Of a DNA stretch of 64,000 nucleotides, positions 39,906-51,885 are shown piece after piece. How positions within the stretch are numbered: the first letter of the stretch is position 1; each line of letters starts with the position of its first letter. Location of the stretch: NCBI RefSeq assembly GCF_027596085.1, contig NC_072456.1:25464261-25528260 (forward strand). Reading direction: 5' to 3'. The notes below the pieces were generated by a model, which saw only the letters and a list, made by a program, of their open reading frames with translations, was not told the origin of the DNA and made no database searches. A program made the translations under genes and the position numbers. The DNA is from Anoplopoma fimbria. Its lineage: Eukaryota > Chordata > Actinopteri > Perciformes > Anoplopomatidae.

Positions 39906-41644
39906 TTTCCTGCTCTACATTATCTACGGCGTGATAAACATTGTTTTCCACACAGCAGATAGTGTTTTGTAATTAACTCTTAATTTATTAAGATTTCTTC
40001 TCCGTGCACCATCAATGACTGACTGACTGACTGACACATGAAACCACTCGGAGGCTGTGAGCATTCGAACGCTAAGTGTTTCCTGTCTGAACTGTGTGTC
40101 GCCGCAGAGCAGCTGGAGAATGTGCGGACAGAGACTGAGGTTTTCCTCTTAATTGGCACTGGTAATCCTTCTGTTTATGGCCTTATTATAACGGCAGAGG
40201 CTGTCAGTGCACATTCCCTCTGAGCTGTGTGAGTCTGTTGTGTCGCTTCTGCTTCACTGGGATCGTTAAGTTTTCCAAATGCAGCGTCGGTGTAATTAGA
40301 AAAACACACACACAATTCTTATCTTTCGCTCGGTGGGACTCCGAATCACCCGGGCTTAAGACGAAACCAGTCCCTGAATCCAGACACCCGTGAGTTCACC
40401 ACCCCGCAGACCAGAGCTGCTCCATATAAGGAGGCATTTGCACTGAGATGATCTGCAGAACACAATGAAAGCAACTCGACATTTCAGCGTCAAACACGTG
40501 TATTATTCCGCTCATTTTGATCTTTCAGCGTGTGTATTGTTTTCTGTGAAAGCCTGCATGTGTGATGGAGACCAGAACGTCATTGTGTTCTGGGAATCAG
40601 GGCCTGAGAAAAACCATGTTCGTGTTTCGTTTTCTACGTTTTTACTCTCACTCTTACTTCACTGCTCCCTCCTTTTAACAAACGCTCGCTAGGTTTTAAA
40701 TTAAAGCCGACACGAACACGCTTTTCCCAACGCCAAGGCTATAGTTGATCGCCTCTCACGTATTTAAAGAGAGGCGGAGGAAGAGTGGATGAGATGGGAG
40801 ACTAGAGGGAATGTGGTTCTCCAGTGTCGGAGAAGTGTCCACCGTTATTAATGATGAGGAGAAGATGGGTTCCTCTGAGAGATGAGGAAGGGGGTTTCTG
40901 GTCGCCGTCCAACATACACACAGTCATACAGATGTCAGCGATTTCCAATTTACTTAAAAGCCACTTTGTATTTGACCAGAGCGATGTAATAAAAAGTGCA
41001 GGCCAAAGAGAGTGCATCGCAAATGACGAAGAAAAGAATACCCTGAGATGAACTTGGATCGGAAACAACAAGCAGTCATCTCATGTGAGGATCACAGAGT
41101 AAGTCCAGTAAATTTAGGAGAGTTGTTTTTGTTTTTTGCACAGATTTCTGGGAGAGCCTAAGTGAAAACACACAGAAAAGCATGAATCAACAAAGCTTGG
41201 TTTCAGGTTTAGTTGCTGTCTGGCCTGAGAATTTTCCAGTCTGATGAAGATCAGTCAAAGCCCAGTGGACGGCTTTTCCGGCGGTCATCGTCATGCCTAC
41301 ACATCCTCCCCTTCAGTGAGCAAGAAAAGTTCATCGTCACTCCGGGTAGTTCAGAGAAATTAAGCAGAAACCGTTCAGTGCAGCAGACCGGGGGGTTAGT
41401 GTTTTTTTTTTGTAAGAGCAGAAATTCCAACTGCATGATGTTTGTTTTTACTGTACTTCTTTCTGAAACTAGGAGAAAAAGTACACTGTGTCAACAAACT
41501 CTCTCTCCTCGGGTCCCACAAACACACTCTGGAGTTGTTTGTTTGTTTCCAACAACATAAACCTATAATTTGAAATGAAAGCAAAACTCTTGGTGGTCTG
41601 AAAATTGACACATTACTCTCCTGCAGTCTTTTGAGAAAACACAA

Positions 41645-42370
41645 TCGTGGTGGTGGAAAGTAATTAAGTACATTTACTGAAGTACTTTTCTAAAGTTCAG
41701 TTTTAAGGTTTTAAGGAAAAAATGTGTTTTACTCCACTTTATTTATCTAACAGCAATACTTTTTAGTTAGTTTTAACAGTTTCTAAAACATTTTTGTCTT
41801 GAATTGTGTTCAAGATTTATTCTATTATAAAAAGTAAAAAACATCAGGAAGCCTGATGAGCAGATGGACAAATAAACAAATGCCTCAAAAAAGGTAAAAA
41901 ATATCCAATGTAGTGTGAATATTTCATCCAGTTTTCAGTATAAATCGACTCTGCATGATGAGAACTTTGTCTTGTGGTACTTTAAGAACATTTAGCTTAT
42001 GGTGCTTCTCTGCTGTTCCCTAAGATGTTGACAGTAATGGAAGAAGTACTCATATCTTTCACTTAAGTAAAGGTAGCAAAACTCAGATTCAAGTAAAAAT
42101 GAGTATTAGTATACTTAATAGTATTGGCCTCAAACTATAGTTATGTTTTAAAAATACGTCATTATGCAGAATGGCTCATTTCAGAAAAATGATTAATTGA
42201 TGCATTATTTTGTTCGTCACTTTAATGTTAAAGCTGGTAAAGGTGGAGCTAATTTGAATTACTTTCTATTTTGAATGTGGAACTTTAACTTGTAATGTAG
42301 TTTTTAATAGCAATATTATTACTTAATGTAACTGTGAGGTACTTCTAACTGGTTATGATCTACAAAAGTA
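41645..42370. mobile_element. Two interspersed-repeat copies (AGTACATTTACT and CACTTAAGTAAA families)
   Basis: 41647-41730 contains GTGGAAAGTAATTAAGTACA followed by TTTACTGAAGTACTTTTCTA. 42035-42370 contains GGAAGAAGTACTCATATCTT and TTCACTTAAGTAAAGGTAGC. Both are word patterns of repeats that are very common in percomorph fish. A related copy starts near 24540. Confidence 0.65.
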
Positions 42371-42904
42371 GACGAGACCATCAGAGAGAAGATTATCTAT
42401 TTTTATATCGTTATTATTAAAGCTCGTCATTGGATTCTGGGGAAATCAGATGAAGTTCACCGGAAACTTCTCTGGTCTCTTATGAGCCACATTGTGACGT
42501 CACCTCTGTGTTGTTGCTGTTGTTAGGCTGAGGAAATGAGTTAAAGCCTTGTCCCCTGAGTTTAGTTCTTAAGAAGGAACCTCAGGAACGTGATTGATGT
42601 GAGTGAGTTATCCCGTCTGAACCGTTCCGTGGTTTACGGTCGGAGATAAGAGCATGAGTTGTAGCTTGGGGCTTGTTTGGTTTTCCCTCGGCCATTCATT
42701 ACCCAAAGTTAACCTGCTTTCCATTTGCCTGCTTTATCTGTGTGACCTTTTCACCTCATTTGGGTTAAAGGTCACAGCTAAAGGGTTAAAGGGACTATTT
42801 AAGCATCATCCGTCCTCCTTTAACTTGTGTACGTTTAGAGGAGCCTCTCCAGAATTGGCTGTGGAAATGAATGTATACATGTGATGATATGTGTGTTTCT
42901 GTCT

Positions 42905-43410
42905 GGGCAGGAGATTGGTAGCAAAGCTTTGTAGTCTCTAATCTCTGATGATGCTACATTGTGAGCATAACATAACATATCTGTGTTGAAATCAACAGGA
43001 GGAGAGCTAGTAACGTTAGCAGCACCGGAACTAACAGCTAACATACGGAGGTTCTTATTATTATTATTATGATGCGTTCATGCTCTATACTGTAAAAAAA
43101 GAGTATTGGGCAAGAGTTTATTATAATGTCATCGTGATGTGTTCAAGTGTAATCTTGTAAAATGTAGTTTCTGGTGAGAAACTAGAATAAATCTCATTTT
43201 TTGAAGGAGATCTTTTCACATATGTATAAAATAGATATTAGAGAGGAATTATGAGCTGTTTAACTTCCTAAAACAGATTTTAAGCAGCTTATGATATGTA
43301 ATAAATAATACTTAACTTACTATTTTATTTCCCAATCATTTGAATTTTGTGTTTTTATGCAGATAACCACTATAGATGACTATGACAAAAACAAAAATCT
43401 AACTTTTTTG
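42905..43410 (+). repeat. ~500-bp repeat, copy B (forward)
   Basis: Homologous to the reverse complement of 37235-37760 (see that entry). The two copies are about 5.1 kb apart and in opposite orientation. Confidence 0.75.
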
Positions 43411-43429
43411 AAGGTTTACACTGACTTTT

Positions 43430-43492
43430 TTTTGCAAATTTCCCCGCTGCAGGACTAATAAAGGATTATTTTATCTTATCTTATCTTACTTA
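43430..43492 (-). mobile_element. Retroelement end, reverse copy
   Basis: GCAAATTTCCCCGCTGCAGG followed by ACTAATAAAGGATTA and a (TTATC)n run is the reverse complement of the end at 29768-29850. It abuts the right end of repeat copy B. Confidence 0.75.
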
Positions 43493-44974
43493 AAGTGATT
43501 TGATATTTTAGATAAGTTGGTGAAAAAAACACCACCACCTGCTATGATAAAACAACAACAAAAAAAACATAAAAATCATTAACTGCCAATATGGTTCATG
43601 TACAAATGGTATTCATTATCAACAGGAAAAGAAAAAACAGTAATTGGGACATCTCTAATAGTTATATTTTGCCCCCATTTTCCTGATGATCCGACCCGTA
43701 ACTCAAAGCCGTGATTTGATCCGTGACTTTTGTGATTCGTTACACTTCTAACCTGAAGTAAAACAATAAAAAAGGAGAGAGAGTCGGAAAGACTGTTCCT
43801 CTAAAAACAAACTTCTCCTCGAAAAGAGAAAATATTAAATGGGTCAGTAACTCCTGCTGGGAGTTCATGTGCACACACACACACACACACACACACTGTC
43901 TCACCCGGCCCATGTACGGGTGAAATATGTGAGGTGTGTTTTAGAGGTGAGTGATAATCTATCAGAAACACATGCTGAGCCGTTCAGCTGCTCAGGTCTC
44001 CGTCCCGTTTACTGCTTGTTTGCACCTCTCTGCACTCTCACTTCTTTTATCAGCCAAACTCTGCAGTTATTTCTCTTTTTTCTTCTTCTATCATCCCCCT
44101 CCTTTACGTTTTCTCTCCCTCTCTCTATCTGGGACTGCAAGGCCTACACGGTAAACCCACTTTGCTGCACAGTGCTGCTCTCCTCCTGCTGTCCGTCGGA
44201 ATCCAAAAAAGCTTCAACAACTGTTGCTTTCTTGCCATCAGTAACCCAAACGACAGACCTTTATGCAACACTCCTTAGCATTCTCCTCCTGCCTATCTGC
44301 CTCTTTTTAAATCCCTCTTCTCCTCAATCCCTGACTTCTTGCTTTGAATGAAAAACGCATCATTTCCCAGTTTTAAGTCGATTACTTGGATGAAAATACG
44401 TGCAGGAGAACACGTGATCCCTGAGGTTAAAGTGGCCTTCTGGGAAGAGATAAATCCAGATGCAACGTTTTCTGGAAACCAATGTGACCAGTGATCCTAT
44501 CTCATGTTCTCTCCCAGATGACACTTTGCCAACAAAGGCGGGTGAAAGGTCATTAAAGTAGGTGTGCGATGGTAGCTGGAGAGAGAGAGAAAGAGAGAGA
44601 GGCGATGATGTCGGGGGTTGTTTTTCACCACGTCTCCCTCGTCCGGCCTTCACGCCGGAGCTCAGCGGGAATATTGTCTGCTGATCCACATATCACACAT
44701 TCCTGTGTGGATAAAGAGAGGAACCAGGGGGTTGGAAAAGGGATAGCAAAGACGAGGGGAAGGAGGAGAGGGGTGATTTGATACAGACGAGTGGGCATCA
44801 GCGGTGGAGAAAGAATGAGGTCGGCATGCTGAGCACAGGAACACATTATTCAAACTACAAATCAAGCTCAAGCACTGACACAGGCTCACTGATAAACAGG
44901 TGATGTGATCAGTCAACGTCTGTTTGCATGTACAGTGTGTGCTTGTATTTTAAGCTGTATGGGTACTTCAGCTG

Positions 44975-44978
<4 letters not shown>

Positions 44979-45044
<66 letters not shown>
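44979..45044. repeat. (GT)n microsatellite, 66 bp
   Basis: A perfect GT run, intergenic. Confidence 0.97.
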
Positions 45045-45045
<1 letters not shown>

Positions 45046-45234
45046 GCTTGCATCGTTGGGAGCTCGCTGTGTGTATGTGTTATTTGGCAGAGTTCCCCAT
45101 AGACCACCACTTTGGGGAAATGAGGGCGGGTAACTGGACGTATCCGACTTGTGAATGAAGTCACTAAAGCGTATATGAGCTAAAAATGACGCATTCACGT
45201 AGGCACAGACACATTAGTGGGTGGTGAGGTTTCA

Positions 45235-46770
45235 TCATAACTTTCTCCTATTTAGAAAAATAGTCAGACATATTACGCTTATCTGCTTTCTTGCCAAGAT
45301 TCAGATAAGAAGAAAGACTCATGTATGAAAGACTGGAAGCAGGGCGGAAACTGCAAGACCGGCTCTGACTTAAAGGGAAGATATATAATGTATTATGAAG
45401 TGAGCTTTTAAAAGGTGCTGGTTGTTGCCTTTGGACATGTCATGTAAATATTACATTCATATGTATAAATGCACACATACAAATATCGAGCACAGTATAT
45501 TTTGTTCATGCTCTCACATCACACTATCACTGTGCACATTGCGGTAAATGTTATGAGTTCTCTTTGAAGGTCAAATACTCCGGTCAGGGCGTTCTAGTGC
45601 CTGGCCGTACGATGGAAAAGGAACAGAGACACATAAAGAAGGATGAGCTCATGCTGCAGAGAAACCAGATCACAGAAACCCAGTTTCACTAACTGATAAG
45701 GCCCTCAGAAAGTCTAAACCAAGAGCCGCCTTCCTTTATTAGGGACCTATCATATTCAACTCATAAAAGTCTATATAACATGATGCGCACTCTGTTTAAG
45801 CGCCTTTTAGTTGCTGAACTTCTCAGTACTGCTAGGCCCGTGCACGTACAACTGCTGGGCGATATACCCTGTTATCCTTCAATAAATGTCACATTTGTTT
45901 TAAGATGAATCCGGTGTAGAAGTCTCTCTTGTTTTCCACTCAACAGACAGAACCAAGATAGCAGTTTCCCCTCTGTTTCCAGTCTTTGTGCTAAGCTAAG
46001 CTAACCAGCGGCTGGCGGTAGCTAAATATTTGCTTCACAGACACGATAGTGCCATCAAGCTATTAATCTAACCATTGGAATAATTAGCGAATATGGGTCC
46101 ACATTCAATGTTGCTATGCTATCATCTAGCTAGCCCAACTAGATAATGCAAAGCAAAGGATCTATCTATTTGTTTGACATAGTTTTTTTGTCACCTTGAG
46201 CACCAAATGGAGGATATCTGCTTCATACTTTGTATAGAGGAGCTTGTTACTGCTCAATTGGAAATTTGGGGATGCCAAAACTGAATTAATCTTCCATCAT
46301 TAACTGTTAACAGACAGGATTAGTGCCTTGCGTGCAGGGGTGCTAGGGTTGAAGTTCCTAACAATCTGCCCAGCTGCCACGCTAACAGGTCCACTAAAGA
46401 GTTAAATCCATCATCTACTGCACTGCATGAACAGTTGGTGAATAAATGCTTCAACTCCTTAAGACTAAAGCTAAGTTCTTGTGTCTTGCTTGCCACCTGC
46501 TGATCAAAGTGAAGATAGTTATCCCCAAAGTTATGCTGCTTTCCATTTGAAATTCTGGAGCCTTCTCTCCTCAGGCAGGTTGTTTCAAAGCCGAGGGGCC
46601 CTAACAGCCAAAGCATGCTAATAGTCTATGTGCTAAGCTAAGCTAACTGGCTACTGACGCTAGCTTCATTGCCCTACAGACATGAGAGTAGAAGCCTTTC
46701 CATCTTTTTGTCTTAGACTTTGCAAAAAGCAGAGAAGTGCATTTCCCGAAGTGCTCAATTATTCCATTAT
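45235..46770. mobile_element. Three fragments of the GCTAAGCTAAGCTAAC repeat family
   Basis: A reverse fragment lies at about 45235-45315 (CTTATCTGCTTTCTTGCCAA). Forward fragments lie at about 45956-46085 (TGTGCTAAGCTAAGCTAACC) and 46625-46770 (TGTGCTAAGCTAAGCTAACT). I recognise this as a common percomorph repeat. Confidence 0.7.
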
Positions 46771-47811
46771 GGTGCTGCTGCAGAAAAATAATGGAACATG
46801 ATTGAAAAGAGACGCCCTGTCCGGTTGGAAAAGTCAAATTTGTGTGAGGTCATCAACCAATCTAGATGTCATGAATTTATGAGATCCGATTATGTTGCCA
46901 GCGCCCTCCCTTGTTATCTTTTTTAATTAACTGGCAAAGGTTCAGTGCGATATATGTCAAAGTTCATCCTCCTTCCTCCTGTTTCACGCCCTAAAAAGCC
47001 ACCGAGCGAGATTGAAAATTCAACTTCACTTTATTATTATTTATGGGGTGATTAATCTTCGGTTTTTCGTATGCACGTCCTGGAAACTATGGAGTTGATG
47101 TAGAGAGGGGAGGTGAGATGATTGATGGAGAGAGGATATGGAGGAGGAGGGAGGGATGAGTTCAGAGGGCAGGTAAATATCACAAACAGGACGTCCATCA
47201 GAGATAAAAAGGGCATCAGTGGGAGTGAGAGTGGGAGTGAGAGTGAGGCCTTTATCTGCCCGCCTGCAATCAGTTAGAAAATTTCATCACAGATATGTCT
47301 TGCAGGTTAGACGTTATCCGAGCAGGAGAGCAAGACAACACAGACAGACAGGAGGATAAATGAAAAGAACAGCTCAGTCTGACCTTTGACCCCGCCTCTC
47401 TGTGGGCGCTGGAAAGCAGCTCTCAGTGCGTCAGACGTTAAACAAAAAGCCGTCACTCACCCCGTCCACTCGGCTTATCTCGGCCCAGTACTAAATGATC
47501 CCATTTCCACAGGAAAAGAGAGAGACGTGGGGTGTGGCGAGTCCGCTGCACTAACAAAACTTCAAACCCGGTTTGGGAGTGTTCATTTACTACACACCGG
47601 GAGAACATTGATAGTAGAGCCGAAGTGATTGGAAAAGGGAGGCGTTTTTGGGACCATACTGTTCTAGTTTGGTGCAAGCTCTGTGATTTTTTTTGTGGTT
47701 ATAAATAGGCAACTCTTTTACATGCTGCAAACATATAAACACAAACAAAATAGCCATTATTGAAGTATCAAAGTAACATTTTCAGTTTGAATCGGCTTAT
47801 TCGGCTCAGTG

Positions 47812-47888
47812 GATTAGCCTTTGTGCTACTGGGTTAGTTTTTGTGCTACTGCTTTACCCTTTGTGAAACAGGGTAAGCCTTTGTGCTC
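47812..47888. repeat. Short tandem array, ~20-28-bp unit
   Basis: Four diverged copies of a unit like TTAGCCTTTGTGCTACTGGG. Confidence 0.8.
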
Positions 47889-49218
47889 CTTTTTTTTTTA
47901 CAAGATGCTGTTAATGTTTTGTGTTTTACTTTCCTTACAAGGCTAATGGGTTTAAAAAAAATGGCTGTTGCCTGTGATGCATTGGCATGTGTTCAACCAG
48001 TCATGGTACAAAAACGTCATTCCTGGTGCCTCTTGTGCTCGGAGAGTACCTACTTTGAAATAGTTGCCAAAAAAGCCCCTCAAAATGACGTTCAAAAACC
48101 ACGTTTGTTCCTAGTTTCTGCAGTGGGGACACAATAAAAAAGGGCATTCTTATAACTATTAGAAAGTTCCACCTGTCTCAAAACACCTAGTGACTGAGAG
48201 GAGGATTTTTAATTTACCTAAATAGGAAATTGAGTGGGATCTAAGCAGTTTATGGGAGTTTCATATAGACCCTTTCTACAGTAGATGCCAGTGTTACGGT
48301 GCTGAGCTTCATGAATGTCTGTGGGTGGAATAATGAATTGCACAGACCAAGTTATAATCTCATCCAGAGGGACTGGGACACATATTTCCTGTTTACCCAG
48401 TAAATTTGAAATCCTAGTAAGAGCAATTGGATAGTTATGGAACAACTGGATTAAACATGGAACCGTTTCATTTTCCCCCTCAGCCCTAGATTTGATTTTA
48501 GGTAATGTAATTTACTTTTCCAAGCAAATCCTTGAGACGGATACCAAAATAAATGAGAAACACATTATTTTTGGATCTGCTCACAACATTTTTACATTTT
48601 TAGCTTTTGGATCGGGGACTCGCGGCTGGATGAAGGCCATTGCACTCTCTTCCTGTCTCCAACTTCCTGTTTCCTGTGTTCTAGGAAATGAGGCGCACAT
48701 GTGTTTTATTTATCCATGAGAGAACGTGGAATATGGTTGTAAATTAAACATGGTTGTGAGCCGATCGCCACCCTCAGGCTATTAGCTGGACTACATTCAT
48801 TCATGAACTGGTAACATACAGGATATGAATCCACCACTGACTCACTGATCATGATTCTTTTGGAGTGACTCTGCAGATATCTTTATGACTAAGTACAACA
48901 CTTTCTTTATTTTGACTGCTTTCATGTTGAAATAGTAAAAGTCACACCATCTGACACAACATCATGCTTCCCCTTCACTCGCAATAGGATTAATGATAAG
49001 CTGTTAAACACACACACACACACACACACACGTATTCACTTAATCAAGTCTTGACTTTAATCAGCTGATTTCACATCTCACATCGCCCCATGTTACCAAA
49101 CAGATTGAATTTCCACTGGCAGGTGTGTTTCATCACTCAAAGGTAAATCACATTAACTCTTAAACACACATACATCTCAAAACGGGTCCCCGAAGCCCTC
49201 GTGCACCCAATGGTTTCA

Positions 49219-49830
49219 TTTAAAGGGGACATATCAACCTCATTTTTAGGTTCATACTTGTTCCTACTAGAACATACTATATACATGATTTAATGTTCAA
49301 AAAACACATTCTTTTTCTCATACTGTCTATCTGAATATACCTGTATTTACCCTCTGTCTGAAAAGCTCCGTTTCAGCGCCTGTCTCTTTAAGAACCTCTC
49401 CTGAAAAAGCCCCATCTGCTCTGATTGGCTTGTGAGAAAACAATGGTGCACCTTTGCAAAGGTAGTTCTAGAGGGTGGAGATACTCAGATGGGTGGGGCG
49501 CTATTGTCTAATGAGCTGCATGTGACATAGGAAGGGGAGATACATTTGATTGGCTTGTTGCAATGTTTTCTGATTTCTCTCAAAAAACTGACACAATTTG
49601 TTGGTTGGAAGGCTCTCTAGATACACAAATTGATGTGTGATGATTAACCTTCTGAGTTATCATCAGGCCTTTGGATGTACTTGACATAATCAGGTAAGGG
49701 ATTGGACATGCTTTTTGTTTCTTTTTAGGATTACTTTCAGGTGATTATACTATCAAGAAAAGCTTTAAAAGGGATTTATTAGAAGAAATGGAATATAATA
49801 TTAAAAAGTATCACACCGGCCCTTTAAGTG
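49219..49830. mobile_element. Two short interspersed elements side by side
   Basis: 49219 to about 49470 begins TTTAAAGGGGACATATCAAC and contains TGAATATACCTGTATTTACC and CGCCTGTCTCTTTAAGAACC, a repeat I recognise from many fish. About 49700-49830 is the reverse, truncated copy of the element at 24680-24925, ending CACACCGGCCCTTTAAG. A fragment of the first type also lies at 51178-51262. Confidence 0.7.
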
Positions 49831-51477
49831 TTTTTGTTCAAGGCACAGCAGGGAACTGTTTTAGGGGATAAATCCCCAAAAACTAATATTACACAATCTG
49901 CCCAGCACCAAAAGGCAAACAGATAAAGTTAGTGACTAGTTGGTGAACATAAGTGCAGCATTTTGCAGCTAAAGTTGACCCAGAGTGGACCAGAGCTAAA
50001 AAGAAGGGTAAATAATGGACTTTCATTCCTGAGTTGGCCAATTCAACGACTCAAAATGAAAGCTAACACTGCTCTGTATCTGCTGGATGTGTAAACAAAA
50101 AAACTGTTGGCTAACAAGTGTGTTTACAGCCTGTTCCTGTTCTATCGGGCAGTACTTCAAAGTGTTGAGGGACACTTTTGACACTTCCTCCTTTGATGCC
50201 TCTGTTCTCATGACATCAGTATAGATTTCGGGTACACCATGTTTTATGGGGCCTAAAATCGAGGCCACATAATGAGGGGAGGGGGGGGAGCAGGGTTTTT
50301 GAGGGATCGACGCCAGATTAAAGTCATCACAAAGCGCCGTGTTGGAGATGAGTTAGGATCCTCAGTGTGACAGTGGTGGCTAAATAGGCTCTCGACTCCC
50401 AAAGACCGTCCCTGAAAAATCCTCTGATTGATAGAGACGAGGAGAACCGCATGCTACAAAACGCAAAACACCCGGAGCCATCAGCTCAGTATTACACAAG
50501 GACAGATGATGCACACGCACGCCGCTCAATGAAGCGCTCGTACCCACGCTGCCACTCACATATACATGCACAGCCACACAAATACACACACGCTGCAATT
50601 GTATAAACACAAAACATGCTTCAACTGCATTCTTTGACAGTGGAACGGCTCGTAGTAGTTGGCAGGATTCTGGTTCCCACAAGAACCGCAGCCCAGAAAT
50701 CCAGCCTCGTCCCGGGCCTCCATCCTCCACATACCGTGAGGAGTCAAGAGGAGACAGACTGGAGCTTTTAGAACCTCTAAAGACCCCCTGACTCTGGTTG
50801 GACCAGGGTGGTGGGGTGGGGGGGCTTCATCCACATACAAACAACAACAACAACCGGTCTAGAACAAATCAAGAGCTGGTTTATGAGACGGGGTTCAATC
50901 ACAGTTCTCACAGTTTTACACAGAGAGGGAAGGGAGGAGTCGGTGGGTTTGGAGAATTATTATAAATGTGGCAGTAATTTAGATTCCTCATAATGTTGTC
51001 AGATCCACCACAAAGCATTTCCAGCTTTTGGGGGAAAAATGCTCTTTACAACAGTCAGATATTGTCAGTGTCTGCTTTGCCCATCCATTATCTGCTGTTT
51101 GTTCGGGGGCCTGGACGAGGGGGAAGGAGGCGTAACAAGTTTTTTGAGAATAGGGATGTGCCAATCAGATTTTCTGGTTAATACTTGTGTTTTGGGTTTC
51201 TACTAGAACATGTTTACAAGCTTTAATGTTCAAAAAACACATTTGTTTGTCTCATAAAGCATGAAAGTTTCAGATAAAACAATTGCAAAGTTGCCAAAGC
51301 ATCAAAATAAAAAAGTAAACAATACTATTATTGGGAAATTTAACAAATCATAAACAATACATTACGATTGTAATATAATAATGATATATAAACATACATA
51401 TTTTAACAATCATGTGCAGTGTGTTTGTAGGTCACTCAAGTCCCTCAGGTTTTGGCATTGGGATACATATTGGGCAT

Positions 51478-51885
51478 ATAGACTGTATATAGGAAGTGGA
51501 CATAGTCATCATGATGTCACCCATTGGTTTGTGGTGGTTTTGACGCCTCAAGTTTATCGATTTTGTCGTCGCCATCTTGGAATTACGGCCGCCATTATGT
51601 TTTTTCGGAACCAATGAACGGATGTTACCATATTTTGAATGCGGAGGAGTGACTTAGAGACGCCATATACGTATCTGGTCAATCACTGTAAGCCCCGCCC
51701 TATAGCATACCCTGCTTTATGGTCTATTTGACTCTAAATGGACCTTAATTTACTAAATGAACATCATGCTGTATTGAAGAAGACTTGAAACTAGAGATTG
51801 AGACCATAAACTCATGTTTACAATGTTTACTGAGGGAATAAATCATTTCAGAAGTGGACTTCCGTGCAATCTGACTTCTTAATAA
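51478..51885 (+). mobile_element. Percomorph interspersed element (GACTCTAAATGG family), copy 1
   Basis: It contains CACCCATTGGTTTGTGG, CGTCGCCATCTTGG, GCATACCCTGCTTTATGGTC, GACTCTAAATGGACC and GAGACCATAAACTCATGTTT in order. The 3' part diverges from the other copies after AATAAATC. Confidence 0.8.

Larger units (their letters stand above)
33881..49000. other. Intergenic, no gene seen
   Basis: No exon recognised. It holds diverged tandem blocks (34975-35915), a CTGTCTG array (36868-37016), the inverted repeat pair (37235-37760 and 42905-43410), repeat copies at 39655-39905, 41645-41730, 42033-42370, 43430-43492, 45235-45315, 45956-46085 and 46625-46770, a (GT)n tract at 44979-45044 and a 28-bp array at 47812-47888. 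Unique stretches at 34310-34640, 40080-40310 and 46840-47060 may be regulatory. Confidence 0.7.

Noticed and set aside
43869..44351. 160-codon open frame on the plus strand
   Set aside because: It begins in a CA microsatellite and continues in a T/C-rich stretch that gives leucine- and serine-rich sequence by composition. No splice context or recognisable domain.
46320..46616. 98-codon minus-strand open frame
   Set aside because: It lies between two copies of a common fish repeat, has no recognisable domain, and a splice or promoter context is missing.
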